DNA from: Alphaproteobacteria bacterium
Lineage (GTDB): Bacteria > Pseudomonadota > Alphaproteobacteria > Micropepsales > Micropepsaceae
Assembly: GCA_025350465.1 (NCBI GenBank)
Contig: JANXXU010000031.1
Location: forward strand, 1-64,000
DNA length: 64,000 nucleotides
Reading direction: 5' to 3'
In this document: positions 36,267 to 46,213 of the stretch, piece after piece
Layout of the letters: each line of letters starts with the position of its first letter
How positions within the stretch are numbered: position 1 is the stretch's first letter
Position numbers and translations under genes: made by a program
Notes under the pieces: model-generated
What the model was told of the DNA's origin: nothing
Database searches by the model: none
The model's input: only the letters and a program-made list of their open reading frames with translations

Positions 36267-36441
36267 CGGGCAGTACCTTCTCTACTTTGTGCCGTTCAGG
36301 CTTCAGAGTGGTCGCATAATAGGCCAGCGCCCCACAGCCAAGAGCCAACAGCACCACAGCGCCGATAAAAAGGCGTGCGATTTGAACGAGACCGCCTCGC
36401 CCATACGAATCGTCCCGGAACCGTTGCCTTCCGCGCGCCAT
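36247..36441 (-). CDS. Small single-helix membrane protein
   Basis: 64 aa. A basic N-terminus (MARGRQRFRDDSYGRGG) precedes one transmembrane helix (IARLFIGAVVLLALGCGALAYY) and a short periplasmic tail ending RHKVEKVLPDDRFPH, so N-in orientation by the positive-inside rule. Its last 20 nt overlap the start of the 639-aa exported protein, which suggests translational coupling. It is divergent from aroK. The position and layout match a small conserved gene seen in relatives, but no function is known. Confidence 0.75.
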   Translation of the reverse strand: MARGRQRFRDDSYGRGGLVQIARLFIGAVVLLALGCGALAYYATTLKPERHKVEKVLPDDRFPH

Positions 36442-36521
36442 TTGGCCGCCTTTCCCGCCGTTCGCGCGGTCGCCGGACTGGCGGGCGCGTGACGCTTAAT
36501 GTACATGCTGATTCCGAACGG

Positions 36522-37106
36522 ATGAACAATATGCAGGTGCAAGAGCAAAAGGCGCCACACGCGGCAGCGCCAGTCCCCCAAGAACGGTCGCTTGTTCTCG
36601 TTGGCCTTATGGGGGCCGGCAAGAGCACGGTCGGGCGTCGCCTGGCGAGTGCCTTGAGACTGCCGTTCCACGATGCCGACCAAGAGATCGAAGCCGCCGC
36701 AGGCTGCACGATCTCGGATTTCTTCGACCGCTACGGCGAAACCGCCTTTCGCGACGGCGAGCGCAAGGTCATTGCCCGGTTGCTCAGCGGCCCACGACAT
36801 GTCCTCGCCACTGGCGGGGGCGCATTCATGGACCCACAGACACGCTGTTTAATCAAAGACCGCGGCCTTTCCATCTGGCTGCGCGCCGATATCAGCCTCT
36901 TGCTGGAACGCGTGACAAAGCGCCCCACCCGGCCCTTGCTGAAAAGCGGCGACCCGCGCGCGACAATGGAAAAGCTGATCCATGAGCGCTATCCCATTTA
37001 TGCCGAGGCCGACATTGTCGTCGATTCGAACGGCGGGCCGCACGAGGCGGTGATGCACCAGATCATCACCAAGCTCGCGGCGCTCGGGGTCAAATCATAC
37101 TCATGA
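36522..37106 (+). CDS. aroK: Shikimate kinase
   Basis: Phosphorylates shikimate in aromatic amino acid synthesis. 194 aa from ATG 36522; a second ATG at 36531 is possible. P-loop GLMGAGKST follows SLVLVG; shikimate-binding residues lie in FHDADQEIEAAAG and FFDRYGETAFRDGE, and the GGG motif is in ATGGGAFM. Residues 1-22 form a short unstructured extension. The stop overlaps the aroB start (ATGA), the standard aroK-aroB pair. Confidence 0.95.
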   Translation: MNNMQVQEQKAPHAAAPVPQERSLVLVGLMGAGKSTVGRRLASALRLPFHDADQEIEAAAGCTISDFFDRYGETAFRDGERKVIARLLSGPRHVLATGGGAFMDPQTRCLIKDRGLSIWLRADISLLLERVTKRPTRPLLKSGDPRATMEKLIHERYPIYAEADIVVDSNGGPHEAVMHQIITKLAALGVKSYS

Positions 37107-38239
37107 CGGCCGAACGGGTGCGGGTCGGACTCGAGGGGCGCGCCTACGATATCGTCGTCGGCAAGGACGTTCTGGCCGGCGCCGGGCGCGAGATCGCCGC
37201 ACTGACCAAGAGCCGCCGCGCCTTCGTCGTGACCGACGAGAACGTCGCGCGACGGCATCTGGAGCGATTGCGCGCGCCGCTCGGTGAGGCCGGTATCGAG
37301 AGCGCCGTCGCGATCCTGCCGCCCGGTGAAGCGACAAAGAGCTTCGCGATGCTGGAGCATTTGACCGGGCTGATGCTCGACGCAGAGCTCGAGCGGGGTG
37401 ATTTCGTGATCGCACTCGGCGGGGGAGTGATCGGCGATCTCGCAGGCTTCGCCGCCGGCATTCTGAAGCGCGGCATCGACTATGTTCAGATTCCGACCAC
37501 GCTCCTGGCGCAAGTCGACTCCTCGGTCGGCGGCAAGACCGCCATCGACGTCGCGCAAGGCAAAAACCTGATCGGCCTCTTCCATCAGCCGCGCCTCGTC
37601 CTCGCCGACACCGGTGTGCTCGACAGCCTGCCGCCGCGCGAGATGCGCGCGGGATACGCGGAGGTCTTGAAATACGGATTGATCGAAGACGCGGCGTTTG
37701 CCGAATGGGTCGCAGCGAACGCGCAAGCGATTCTGACGAAGCCGGGTTCCGAGCGGCGCGAAGCCATCGTCGCTTGCTGTCGGATGAAAGCGCGCGTCGT
37801 CGAGGCGGACGAGCGCGAAGCCGGCCGGCGCGCGCTGCTCAATCTCGGCCATACCTTCGCGCACGGGATCGAAGCCGCCGCGGGCTATTCGGGCCGTGTC
37901 CTGCACGGCGAGGCCGTATCAGTCGGATGCGGGCTGGCGTTCGAACTTTCAGAGCGGCTGGGACTGTGCGAGGCGGGAACGGCGGCACAGGTGCGGGGCT
38001 GGTACGCCGCGGCCGGATTGCCGGCGCGGCTGAGCGATCTGCCCGATCTCGGCGCGACACCGGAAGAGTTCATCACCCACATGGCGCAAGACAAGAAGGC
38101 ACAGGCAGGGCAGATCGTGTTCGTGCTGGCGCGCGGTATCGGGAAGGCTTTCATCGCCCGGGACGTCGATGCGCAAATCGTTGAACATATGTTGACCGAA
38201 GCGCTGAGCGACCGGCCCAACTCAAAGGCGAAGGCCTAG
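37103..38239 (+). CDS. aroB: 3-dehydroquinate synthase
   Basis: Second step of the shikimate pathway, zinc- and NAD-dependent. 378 aa. NAD-binding GGGVIGDLAGFAAG; the conserved QIPTTLLAQVDSSVGGKTAID; zinc ligands in NLGHTFAHGIEA and LHGEAVSVG. Translationally coupled to aroK and 6 bp ahead of the CorC-family gene. Confidence 0.97.
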   Translation: MTAERVRVGLEGRAYDIVVGKDVLAGAGREIAALTKSRRAFVVTDENVARRHLERLRAPLGEAGIESAVAILPPGEATKSFAMLEHLTGLMLDAELERGDFVIALGGGVIGDLAGFAAGILKRGIDYVQIPTTLLAQVDSSVGGKTAIDVAQGKNLIGLFHQPRLVLADTGVLDSLPPREMRAGYAEVLKYGLIEDAAFAEWVAANAQAILTKPGSERREAIVACCRMKARVVEADEREAGRRALLNLGHTFAHGIEAAAGYSGRVLHGEAVSVGCGLAFELSERLGLCEAGTAAQVRGWYAAAGLPARLSDLPDLGATPEEFITHMAQDKKAQAGQIVFVLARGIGKAFIARDVDAQIVEHMLTEALSDRPNSKAKA

Positions 38240-38245
38240 ACTCCC

Positions 38246-39562
38246 ATGCCAGAAAACATCGCGGCGGCTCACGAATTGTCGGCGGGCGATCTTCTATGGT
38301 CGATCGCCATCACCTTGTTTTTGATGCTGTTGTCGGCGTTCTTCGCCGGAGCGGAAACGGCGATGACCGCCGCATCGCGGGCGCGCATGCACCAATTGGA
38401 AAAGGACGGCGAGCCGCGCGCCAAATCGGTCAACTGGCTGATGAAGCATCGCGAGCAAATGGTCGGCACGATGCTGCTCGGCAATACGTTCGTGAACATC
38501 GCCGCGTCCGCCCTCGTCACCAGCGTGCTGCTGACGCTCTTCGGCAGCACGGGCGTGGCCGTTGCCACTCTTATCACCACGGCTCTGGTCCTCATCTTCT
38601 GCGAGGTCTTGCCGAAGACCTACGCGATCACGAATGCCGACGGCATGGCGCTCGTTCTCGGGCGCCTCGTCAGATTCGTCGTGACGGCGTTCGCGCCCGT
38701 GGTCAACGCCGTGGCGTGGCTCGTGAAGGCGATCCTGTGGGTCATGGGCGTGAAATCCATGGGTCTCGTCGAAGACGAGCAAGAGGCGGCGCACGAAGAA
38801 ATTCGCGGCGCGATCGATTTGCACCATTTGCATGGCGCGGTCGGAACGTCTGATCGCGACATGCTGGGCGGCATCTTGGATCTGAAGGACCTGCAAATCT
38901 CCGACGTCATGATCCATCGCAAGAACATGATCATAATCGACGCCGAGTCGCCGCCCGAGGAGGTGCTCGATCGCATCTTGTCGCAACCGCACACGCGCCT
39001 GCCGATCTACAAGGGCGATTCGGAGAACATCATCGGCGTGATTCACGTCAAAGACCTGCTGCGGGCGCTGTCGCGCAACAACGGCGACATCAAATCGGTC
39101 AACGTGCCGGCGCTTGCGGCCAAACCTTGGTTCGTCCCGGACACGACGCTGCTCGCCGACCAATTGCGCATGTTCTTGCAACGGCGCACGCATTTCGCGC
39201 TCGTGGTCGACGAGTACGGCGCCTTGCAGGGCTTGATCACGCTTGAGGATATTCTGGAAGAAATCGTCGGCGAAATTCGCGACGAGCATGATTTGCCGGT
39301 CTCCGGCGTCAGGCCGCAGCCCGACGGTACGACCAATGTCGACGGCTGGGTGACGATCCGCGAACTCAATCGCGCGATGAACTGGACGCTGCCGGACGAG
39401 GAAGCGACGACGATCGCAGGCCTCATCATCAACGAGGCGCAAGCCATACCGGATATCGGGCAGCAGTTCAGCTTCTACGGATTCAAATTCGAAATCCTGC
39501 GCCGCCAGCGCAATCAAATCACCGCCGTGCGGGTGACGCCACCGCAGAAGGTGGCGAGTTAG
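38246..39562 (+). CDS. CNNM/CorC (HlyC/CorC) family divalent-cation transporter
   Basis: 438 aa. The N-terminal DUF21 domain has about four transmembrane segments (ITLFLMLLSAFFAGAETAMT, TMLLGNTFVNIAASALVTSV). Two CBS domains (about 195-320, LPIYKGDSENIIGVIHVKDL and GLITLEDILEEIVGEI) and a C-terminal CorC_HlyC domain (about 345-430) follow. Such proteins are linked to magnesium/cobalt homeostasis. Follows aroB by 6 bp, the usual order in Hyphomicrobiales, so probably co-transcribed. Confidence 0.93.
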   Translation: MPENIAAAHELSAGDLLWSIAITLFLMLLSAFFAGAETAMTAASRARMHQLEKDGEPRAKSVNWLMKHREQMVGTMLLGNTFVNIAASALVTSVLLTLFGSTGVAVATLITTALVLIFCEVLPKTYAITNADGMALVLGRLVRFVVTAFAPVVNAVAWLVKAILWVMGVKSMGLVEDEQEAAHEEIRGAIDLHHLHGAVGTSDRDMLGGILDLKDLQISDVMIHRKNMIIIDAESPPEEVLDRILSQPHTRLPIYKGDSENIIGVIHVKDLLRALSRNNGDIKSVNVPALAAKPWFVPDTTLLADQLRMFLQRRTHFALVVDEYGALQGLITLEDILEEIVGEIRDEHDLPVSGVRPQPDGTTNVDGWVTIRELNRAMNWTLPDEEATTIAGLIINEAQAIPDIGQQFSFYGFKFEILRRQRNQITAVRVTPPQKVAS

Positions 39563-39600
39563 CGTGCGGTCGTGCCGAACTGCGTACGAGAAGAAGATTT

Positions 39601-39764
39601 GAAACACGAAGCACACGAAGAACACGAAGCCGCTCTCGGCAATCGTCTAGGTCGTCTCGAATTTCGATTTTGATTCGGGCGCACCGCGCCCAAGACTTTT
39701 GTCGTCTCACCACCGGTCGCTTGAGTCCATGAAGGCTCAAGTGGCTTCGTGTGCTTCGTGTTTC
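39601..39764. repeat. Inverted repeat with perfect 20-bp arms
   Basis: GAAACACGAAGCACACGAAG (39601-39620) and its exact reverse complement at 39745-39764, separated by 124 nt. Each arm contains CACGAAG repeated, a motif seen in dispersed repeats of many proteobacteria. It fills the convergent gap between the CorC-type gene and bolA; nothing else is seen there. Confidence 0.75.
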
Positions 39765-39775
39765 AGCATTGTTTG

Positions 39776-40057
39776 TTACATCCGCCGCGCGGCCTCGTCG
39801 GGCGTGAGCGTCGTGAGCGCTAGCGCATGGACTTGCGCGCGCAGCTCTTCGGCCAATGTTTCGTTGATGCGGCGGTGGCGGTCGACGCGGGAGAGACCTT
39901 CGAACGCGGTCGCGACGATCATCACGCGAAAGTGCGACTCGCCGCCGTCGCGCGCGCCTGCGTGGCCGTGATGACGATCGGAATCGTCGTAAATGTCGAG
40001 GCGCTGCGGCGCGAAGGCAGTTGTCAATTTCGCGCGGATAGCGTCGGCGACAGACAT
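39776..40057 (-). CDS. BolA family protein
   Basis: 93 aa from ATG 40057. KH-like fold with the BolA core: LDIYDDSDRHHGHAGARDGGE, SHFRVMIVATAFEGLSRVDRHRRINETL and the C-terminal HALALTTLTPDEA. The conserved histidines ligate iron-sulfur clusters with monothiol glutaredoxins; BolA/IbaG proteins act in iron homeostasis and stress morphology. It lies between the CorC-type gene (convergent) and the DnaJ-like gene (divergent), a conserved alphaproteobacterial location. Confidence 0.94.
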   Translation of the reverse strand: MSVADAIRAKLTTAFAPQRLDIYDDSDRHHGHAGARDGGESHFRVMIVATAFEGLSRVDRHRRINETLAEELRAQVHALALTTLTPDEAARRM

Positions 40058-40154
40058 CAAATTGTCTTGCCCTCTAGAGTCGAAAAAACTTTGTGCGCTG
40101 TCAAGCGCGAGGTTTTCTTGTCTTCTTAACGCGTGCTTCCCATACTCCAGTCAG

Positions 40155-40790
40155 ATGGCAGAGGATACCAAATACGACGCGCGCCGGGCGCACGATTTGC
40201 GGGTGAAAAAGCAAATCGTGACGAAGCCGCCTCGCCGCTGCGAAAAGCCCGGCTGCGAAAGCGGCGGGGAATTTCGCGCGCCCAAGAGCCGCCAGACCTT
40301 ACGCGAATATTATTGGTTCTGCCTCGACCACGTGCGCGAGTACAATCAGGCCTGGGACTTCTTCAAGGGCATGAATCCGGATGAAATCGAAGCCTATCAA
40401 CGCGCGACGCTGGTGGGCCTGAGGCCGACCTGGAAGCTCGGGATGCAGGGCCAGCCGGAAGCGCCCAATCCGAAGCTCAAGTTTTTCTTCAAAGGAGCGT
40501 TCGTCGACCCCTATATCCTGTTCGAGGACGGGCCGGCTGCGCCCGGTCCGAAGGCGCAAGCGCGGCCCAGCAACGGCAAAGCCGGCGGCGCGCTAACCAA
40601 GATGCAGCTCGCAAGCCTCGACATACTGAGTCTTGAGCCGAGTGCAACCTTGCAGGACGTCAAGACGCGCTTTAAGGAATTGGTGAAGCGCTTCCACCCA
40701 GACGCCAATGGCGGCGACCGCGGAGCCGAGGAAAATCTGCGACAAGTTATCAAGGCCTACGGCCAGTTGCGGTCATCGGGCTTTTCCTGA
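40155..40790 (+). CDS. DnaJ-domain molecular chaperone-like protein
   Basis: 211 aa from ATG 40155. The N-terminal half has two cysteine clusters (RRCEKPGCESGGEF, WFCLDH) that may bind zinc. The C-terminal J domain is at about 148-210 (ASLDILSLEPSATLQDVKTR) with the diagnostic HPD in RFHPDANGG, needed to stimulate DnaK. It sits in the conserved bolA-dnaJ-cobS-cobT order. The partner of this J protein is unknown; linkage to CobS/CobT is only by position. Confidence 0.9.
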   Translation: MAEDTKYDARRAHDLRVKKQIVTKPPRRCEKPGCESGGEFRAPKSRQTLREYYWFCLDHVREYNQAWDFFKGMNPDEIEAYQRATLVGLRPTWKLGMQGQPEAPNPKLKFFFKGAFVDPYILFEDGPAAPGPKAQARPSNGKAGGALTKMQLASLDILSLEPSATLQDVKTRFKELVKRFHPDANGGDRGAEENLRQVIKAYGQLRSSGFS

Positions 40791-40816
40791 AATGATCGCA
40801 TCGACATCGCCACCCC

Positions 40817-40834
40817 GCCGCCTTTTGGGGCGGC
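40817..40834 (+). terminator. GC hairpin between the DnaJ-like gene and cobS
   Basis: GCCGCC, TTTTGG loop, GGCGGC: a 6-bp stem followed by TTGAAG and no U-run. It could weakly attenuate transcription into cobS or be incidental. No cobalamin riboswitch conserved box could be found here. Confidence 0.3.
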
Positions 40835-40876
40835 TTGAAGGGGTTCGCGTAACGCTATTCAACGAAAGCCGCACTG

Positions 40877-41869
40877 ATGAACACGATGCCAACCGGGATG
40901 GGGCCGGAAACCCAGCCCGACACTACCGTCGACGCCCGTAAGGTCTTCGGCGTGGACGTTTCGATGAAGGTGCCCGCCTTCTCGAAACCTAACGAATATG
41001 TGCCCGACCTGGATACGGCGTATCGCTTCGACCGCGAGACGACGCTCGCCATTCTCGCCGGCTTTACCTTCAACCGGCGCGTGATGATCCAGGGCTATCA
41101 CGGCACCGGCAAGTCGACACATATCGAGCAGGTCGCGGCGAGGCTCAATTGGCCGTGCATCCGAATCAATCTCGACAGCCATATCAGCCGCATCGACCTG
41201 GTCGGCAAGGACGCCATCGTCATTCGCGAAGGCCAGCAGGTGACGGAATTCCGCGAAGGCATCTTGCCATGGGCGCTCCAGCATCCTGTCGCCATCTGCT
41301 TCGACGAATACGACGCCGGCCGGCCGGACGTGATGTTCGTCATTCAGCGCGTGCTCGAGCAATCGGGTAAACTGACACTGCTCGACCAGAATCGCGTGAT
41401 CAGGCCGCATCCGTCGTTCCGCTTGTTCTCGACGACCAACACGATCGGCCTCGGCGATACGACCGGGCTCTATCACGGCACGCAGCAGATCAACCAAGGT
41501 CAGATGGACCGCTGGAATATCGTGACGACCTTGAACTATCTGCCGCACGACAAAGAGGTCGACATCATACTGGCCAAGGCGCCGACCTATGCCTCGGGCG
41601 AGGGCAAGAAGAAGATCGCCGCCATGGTTCGCGTCGCGGATTTGACGCGCAACGCATTCATGAACGGCGACATCTCGACAGTGATGAGTCCACGCACGGT
41701 GCTGACCTGGGCCGAGAACGCCGATATCTTCAACGACATCGGCTTCGGTTTCCGCGTCACGTTCCTCAACAAGTGCGACGAGCTCGAGCGCGCGACAGTC
41801 GCCGAATTCTATCAGCGCTGCTTCGGCGAGGAGTTGCCGGAGTCGTCGGCCAAAGTGATGGTGGCGTGA
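40877..41869 (+). CDS. cobS: Aerobic cobaltochelatase subunit CobS
   Basis: MoxR-type AAA+ ATPase, 330 aa, that powers cobalt insertion into hydrogenobyrinate diamide with CobT and CobN. Walker [19 protein letters not shown], Walker [19 protein letters not shown], arginine-finger region MDRWNIV. The N-terminus ([20 protein letters not shown]) is the family norm. cobT follows by 16 nt. CobN is not in the window. Cobalamin is needed by methylmalonyl-CoA mutase at 51.8 kb. Confidence 0.97.
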   Translation: MNTMPTGMGPETQPDTTVDARKVFGVDVSMKVPAFSKPNEYVPDLDTAYRFDRETTLAILAGFTFNRRVMIQGYHGTGKSTHIEQVAARLNWPCIRINLDSHISRIDLVGKDAIVIREGQQVTEFREGILPWALQHPVAICFDEYDAGRPDVMFVIQRVLEQSGKLTLLDQNRVIRPHPSFRLFSTTNTIGLGDTTGLYHGTQQINQGQMDRWNIVTTLNYLPHDKEVDIILAKAPTYASGEGKKKIAAMVRVADLTRNAFMNGDISTVMSPRTVLTWAENADIFNDIGFGFRVTFLNKCDELERATVAEFYQRCFGEELPESSAKVMVA

Positions 41870-41885
41870 AAGGCCTCGCGCAGTC

Positions 41886-43790
41886 ATGAAATCGGAAAGC
41901 CCCGCTGAACCGTTCAAGCGCGCGGTCGCGAGCACGATGCGCGCGCTGGGCGCAGAGCCGGAGCTTGAAATCAGCTTCGGCACCGAGCCGCCTCAGCTGC
42001 GCGGGCTGAAGGCGCGTTTGCCACTGCCCGGGCGCGATCTGCCGGCGACGGATGTGGCGCAAACGCGCGGCGCCGCCGACGCGTTCGCGCTCCGCCTCGC
42101 CTATCACGACGAGAAGACGCACAACATTTGGGCGCCGCCCGGCTCGTCGGCGCTCGCGATCTTCGAGGCGGCGGAGCAAGCGCGTGTCGAGGCGATCGGC
42201 GCCAACGCCATGCGCGGCGTTGCGGGAAACCTGGACGCCAGCCTGCAAGCGCGGCTAATACAAAAGGGCTACGCGCGCGTCAAGGATCGCAACGAGGCGC
42301 CTCTCGCCGAAGCGGTGGGATTGATGGTGCGCGAGCGCCTGACGGGGCGCGCGGTGCCGAAGAGCGGGCAAGCGATCCTCGATGCTTGGCGCGAGCAGAT
42401 CGAATCGAAGGCAGGCAAAGAACTCGAGCGCTTGTTCGATTCCATCCGCGACCAGCAGGCATTCGCCAAACTTACGCGGCGGATCGTCGGCGAACTGGGC
42501 CTCGGCGACGAGCTCGGCGATGACCCGGACGACGGCAAGGACGAAGATTCGGAGACCGAGAACCAAGAGCAAGATCAAGACGCCGACGGCGAGGCGAGCG
42601 AGGCCTCGGAACCTCAGGGTGCGGCCGCCGAAGACGTCGAGTACAGCGAGAGCGAAGGCGAGGAAGGCGACGAACAATCGGCTGAAATAGACGCGGAGGA
42701 ACGTCCGGCGAAATCGGATGCGGAAGACACGGCCGACGGAAAGCAACCTTGGCGGCCGGACCACCCCTTCTCCGACCGGTTGAACGAGCCCAGCTACAAG
42801 ATCTACACGACGCAATTCGACGAAGCGATCGACGCCGATACATTGTGCGATCCCGAAGAACTGGGGCGACTGCGCACTTATCTCGATCAGCAGCTGCAAG
42901 CGCTGCAGGGCGTGGTGTCGCGCCTTGCCAATCGCTTGCAGCGCCGCTTGATGGCGAAACAGAACCGCTCGTGGGAATTCGATCTCGAAGAAGGCATTCT
43001 GGATCCGGCGCGACTGTCGCGCATCGTCGTCGATCCGATGCATCCGCTCTCCTATAAATGGGAGCGCGACATGGATTTTCGCGACACGGTCGTGACGCTG
43101 CTTCTCGACAATTCGGGCTCGATGCGCGGACGGCCGATCATGGTGGCGGCGATGTGCGCCGATATTCTGGCGCGCACGCTCGAGCGCTGTAACGTCAAGG
43201 TCGAGATTTTGGGTTTCACGACCAAAGCGTGGAAGGGCGGCCAATCGCGCGACAAGTGGCTGCAAGACAGCAAACCGCCGCAACCCGGCCGGCTCAACGA
43301 TTTGCGCCACATCATCTACAAATCCGCCGACGCACCGTGGCGCCGCTCGCGGCGCGCGCTGGGCCTCATGATGCGCGAAGGCTTGCTTAAGGAAAATATC
43401 GACGGCGAAGCGCTGATGTGGGCGCACAACCGATTGATCGCGCGCCAAGAGCAGCGGCGCATTCTCATGGTCATCTCGGACGGTGCGCCGGTCGACGATT
43501 CAACGCTGTCGGTGAATGCGGGCAATTATCTCGAGCGGCATCTGCGCGAGGTGATCGATACGATCGAGACGCGCTCGCCCGTCGAACTCCTCGCCATCGG
43601 CATCGGACACGACGTGACGCGCTATTATCGCCGGGCCGTCACCATCGTCGACGCCGAGCAGCTGGGCGGCGCGATGACCGACAAGTTGGCCGAACTTTTC
43701 GACGAAGACACGGACAAGAAAACGGGACCGCAGCAGCGCTCGCGCGCCAGAGCGCGGCTCAAGCCGCGCGTCCACGCGGCGGCGCGATGA
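41886..43790 (+). CDS. cobT: Aerobic cobaltochelatase subunit CobT
   Basis: 634 aa. The N-terminal part (about 1-205) is followed by an acidic linker (about 215-285, very rich in Asp, Glu and Gln) and a C-terminal von Willebrand factor A domain (about 395-605) with the metal-ion MIDAS motif [11 protein letters not shown]. It couples the CobS ATPase to the CobN chelatase. 16 nt after cobS, therefore one transcript. Length and layout are normal. Confidence 0.97.
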   Translation: MKSESPAEPFKRAVASTMRALGAEPELEISFGTEPPQLRGLKARLPLPGRDLPATDVAQTRGAADAFALRLAYHDEKTHNIWAPPGSSALAIFEAAEQARVEAIGANAMRGVAGNLDASLQARLIQKGYARVKDRNEAPLAEAVGLMVRERLTGRAVPKSGQAILDAWREQIESKAGKELERLFDSIRDQQAFAKLTRRIVGELGLGDELGDDPDDGKDEDSETENQEQDQDADGEASEASEPQGAAAEDVEYSESEGEEGDEQSAEIDAEERPAKSDAEDTADGKQPWRPDHPFSDRLNEPSYKIYTTQFDEAIDADTLCDPEELGRLRTYLDQQLQALQGVVSRLANRLQRRLMAKQNRSWEFDLEEGILDPARLSRIVVDPMHPLSYKWERDMDFRDTVVTLLLDNSGSMRGRPIMVAAMCADILARTLERCNVKVEILGFTTKAWKGGQSRDKWLQDSKPPQPGRLNDLRHIIYKSADAPWRRSRRALGLMMREGLLKENIDGEALMWAHNRLIARQEQRRILMVISDGAPVDDSTLSVNAGNYLERHLREVIDTIETRSPVELLAIGIGHDVTRYYRRAVTIVDAEQLGGAMTDKLAELFDEDTDKKTGPQQRSRARARLKPRVHAAAR

Positions 43791-43817
43791 CAGCCAAATG
43801 GCTTTGCGTAGCCCTCG

Positions 43818-44531
43818 CTAGAATCCGCCGAAGCCTGGCATCGGGCGAATGACCGGGCGCAGGATCAAATACGGCACCAGCAGCACAAACGACATCGCCG
43901 CCTTTACACCGATATCCACCGCCATGTGATTGATCCAGATGGGATCGGTGTTCCAATAGGCAGCGGGATAGAAAATGAACATGCTCACGAACGAACTGGC
44001 GAGCGCGGCATAGAGCGGCGCATGCCACCAGACGACGCCCCGCGTGCGGTCGAAGACAAAGGCACCGAAGGATTGCGCCACGACAAAGGCGGCGAGGAAG
44101 GCCATCGCGGTGCGCAGTTCGGGGAGTGCTCCGGCCGCCGGCAAACGCGGATCGACTTTGTTGATTGCCGCAATCGCGACCACCGCCGCCAGAGCCCACG
44201 AGGCAAGCACATGCGCGATCGCGTAATCTTGGCCGTAGCGACGGTTCACGAGATTCGTCAGAAGAAAAATCACCGGCACCATGAGATGGCCGGCGCTGAG
44301 CCAGGTCGAAGGAAAGAGATCGGGGCGGTTCGAAGCCAACAAACCGTCGAGCGTGGTGACCGGCGTGAGGCGGAGTTCCCAAGCCGCAGCCAAAGTCACG
44401 ACTGAGGCTGCCACGGGCACCGCCAAACGCAACAGGGCGCGTGTGACGCGACCCGTCCAATGCGTGCGCTGCTGGCGCCCCGCCATCCCAACGATGTCAC
44501 GGGCCACGAATTGGCTTGCGTACCTGGTCAT
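43818..44531 (-). CDS. VUT family membrane protein (queuosine-precursor transporter-like)
   Basis: 237 aa from ATG 44531; TTG at 44621 would add 30 residues. About six transmembrane segments; the signature FDRTRGVVWWHAPLYAALASSF and the loop NLVNRRYGQDYAIAHVL resemble the YhhQ/VUT group (vitamin uptake transporter-like, some members importing preQ0 or 7-cyano-7-deazaguanine). Substrate unproven. Convergent to cobT with 27 bp between them, and upstream of rpmB. Confidence 0.8.
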   Translation of the reverse strand: MTRYASQFVARDIVGMAGRQQRTHWTGRVTRALLRLAVPVAASVVTLAAAWELRLTPVTTLDGLLASNRPDLFPSTWLSAGHLMVPVIFLLTNLVNRRYGQDYAIAHVLASWALAAVVAIAAINKVDPRLPAAGALPELRTAMAFLAAFVVAQSFGAFVFDRTRGVVWWHAPLYAALASSFVSMFIFYPAAYWNTDPIWINHMAVDIGVKAAMSFVLLVPYLILRPVIRPMPGFGGF

Positions 44532-44654
44532 GTTCCCCAAGGCGCGGACGCCCACCGTCCCAAACGTCGCCGCCAATCCCCCATCGGCGGACCGGCGAAT
44601 GTTAGGTGCAAGGCCGCGCAACGCGCAAGCGTGCGAACCGCAACACCGCGATGG

Positions 44655-44954
44655 TTAAGAGGCCTTCGGCTCCGCCGCCACGGCGCGGGCTATTTCCCGC
44701 TTCAACCGGCGCGCGCGCAGCGACAAATTCTCGTCGCCCTGCTTCAAGAGAAACGTATCGAGACCGCCGTTGTGGTCGATCGACCGCAGGGCATGCTTGG
44801 AAATCTTGAGGCGGACGGTGCGGTTCAGCTTGTCGCTGATGACGGCGACCTGCGACAGGTTGGGGCGAAACTTGCGCTTCGTCTTATTGTTGGCGTGGCT
44901 GACATTGTGGCCCGAAAGCACACCTTTTCCGGTCAGTTCGCAGCGGCGCGCCAT
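44655..44954 (-). CDS. rpmB: 50S ribosomal protein L28
   Basis: 99 aa. The L28 N-terminus [20 protein letters not shown] is conserved, with [13 protein letters not shown] following. The C-terminus is extended in the usual alphaproteobacterial manner ([14 protein letters not shown]). No CxxC zinc motif. It lies alone on the minus strand, between the VUT gene and meaB. Confidence 0.97.
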   Translation of the reverse strand: MARRCELTGKGVLSGHNVSHANNKTKRKFRPNLSQVAVISDKLNRTVRLKISKHALRSIDHNGGLDTFLLKQGDENLSLRARRLKREIARAVAAEPKAS

Positions 44955-45049
44955 GTTCTTGTCAATCCCGTTTCAGTGAAGCCACGCTTTGGACCGCAGA
45001 TGCGGCAGGCGCGAAAGGCGGGGAGCTATAGTCGAGGCCCCGGAGGGCG

Positions 45050-46051
45050 TCAAGTTTTGCCACGAAACCGGGCTAGAAGGTCGCGCGCGGCGGCGACCGG
45101 CGCCATTTCCCCGCTCGCGACGGCCGTTTCGACATAAGCGATATCCTTTGCGATCCGCGCGTCGGAATTTAGCGTCGCCAGCAAACCTTCGCGCAATTCG
45201 CTCCAAAGCCAGCGTACTCGCTGATCGCGGCGGTGGCTTTCCCAATCGCCCGAGGCCGTCAGTGCGCGTCGAAATCGGTCGATATCGCTCCAAACTTCGG
45301 CGACCCCACGGCCGTGCGTCGAGGAGACAAGGCGAACCTCAGCCGTCCAGCTTCGCCATTTCGGGCGAAGGAGATGAAGTGCCGCACCATATTCGGCGGC
45401 AGCGCGTTGCGCCGGCGCCATCAGATCGCCGTCCGCCTTGGTGACGACAACCAGGTCGGCAAGCTCCATGATGCCGCGCTTGATGCCTTGCAGTTCGTCG
45501 CCGCCGCCCGGCGAGACCAGCACGACGAACATGTCGACCATCTCGGCGACCGCCGTTTCCGATTGTCCGACGCCGACCGTTTCAACGAGCACGACGTCGA
45601 AGCCCGCCGCTTCGACCAGAACCATCGCCTCGCGCGTGCGCCGCGCGACGCCGCCCAACGTCGTGCCGGCGGGCGAAGGGCGGATGAAGGCGTTCGCGTC
45701 TTGCGCCAAGCGAACCATCCGCGTCTTATCGCCCAAGATGGAACCGCCCGAGCGGCGCGACGACGGATCGACCGCCAATACGGCGACGCGATGATCCTTT
45801 GCGGTCAGCAATTTTCCCAGCGCTTCGATGAAAGTCGATTTGCCGACGCCAGGCGAACCCGACAAGCCGATGCGCAAAACCTTGCCCGCATGGGGAAGAA
45901 GCGCATGAATCAATGCGGCAGATGCGGACTGATCCTCGTCGCGGCGCGACTCAACCAGCGTTATCGCCTTGGCCAACGCACGCCTGTCCCCGGCGCGCAC
46001 TTTACGCGCCAGCGTTGCGATTGCGGGTTCCTTGGCCGTTGGAGCGTTCAC
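45050..46051 (-). CDS. meaB: Methylmalonyl-CoA mutase-associated GTPase MeaB (ArgK family)
   Basis: G3E-family GTPase, 333 aa, that protects and reloads methylmalonyl-CoA mutase with adenosylcobalamin. P-loop SGSPGVGKSTFIEALG, switch regions VLAVDPSSRRSGGSILGDKT and ETVGVGQSETAV, and specificity motif VVTKADGD. The start is GTG 46051. The mutase gene is about 5.8 kb downstream, separated by accessory genes, though the two are often adjacent. Confidence 0.96.
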   Translation of the reverse strand: MNAPTAKEPAIATLARKVRAGDRRALAKAITLVESRRDEDQSASAALIHALLPHAGKVLRIGLSGSPGVGKSTFIEALGKLLTAKDHRVAVLAVDPSSRRSGGSILGDKTRMVRLAQDANAFIRPSPAGTTLGGVARRTREAMVLVEAAGFDVVLVETVGVGQSETAVAEMVDMFVVLVSPGGGDELQGIKRGIMELADLVVVTKADGDLMAPAQRAAAEYGAALHLLRPKWRSWTAEVRLVSSTHGRGVAEVWSDIDRFRRALTASGDWESHRRDQRVRWLWSELREGLLATLNSDARIAKDIAYVETAVASGEMAPVAAARDLLARFRGKT

Positions 46052-46213
46052 GTTGCGGGACTGGAATGCGTTCGCTACTGCTAGAGCTTGAGGCCAAGCG
46101 ATTCATCGGTCACAATTTGACCACGAGGGCCGACCATATAGGCCACTCCGCCCCAAAGTCACGTTGATCGCAAGAATGCCAACTTGTGCCGACCCCACAC
46201 GAGGTTGCTCCTG

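Noticed and set aside
40791-40876. Possible cobalamin riboswitch before cobS
   Set aside because: The gap is 86 nt, shorter than a riboswitch, and no B12-box sequence is visible.
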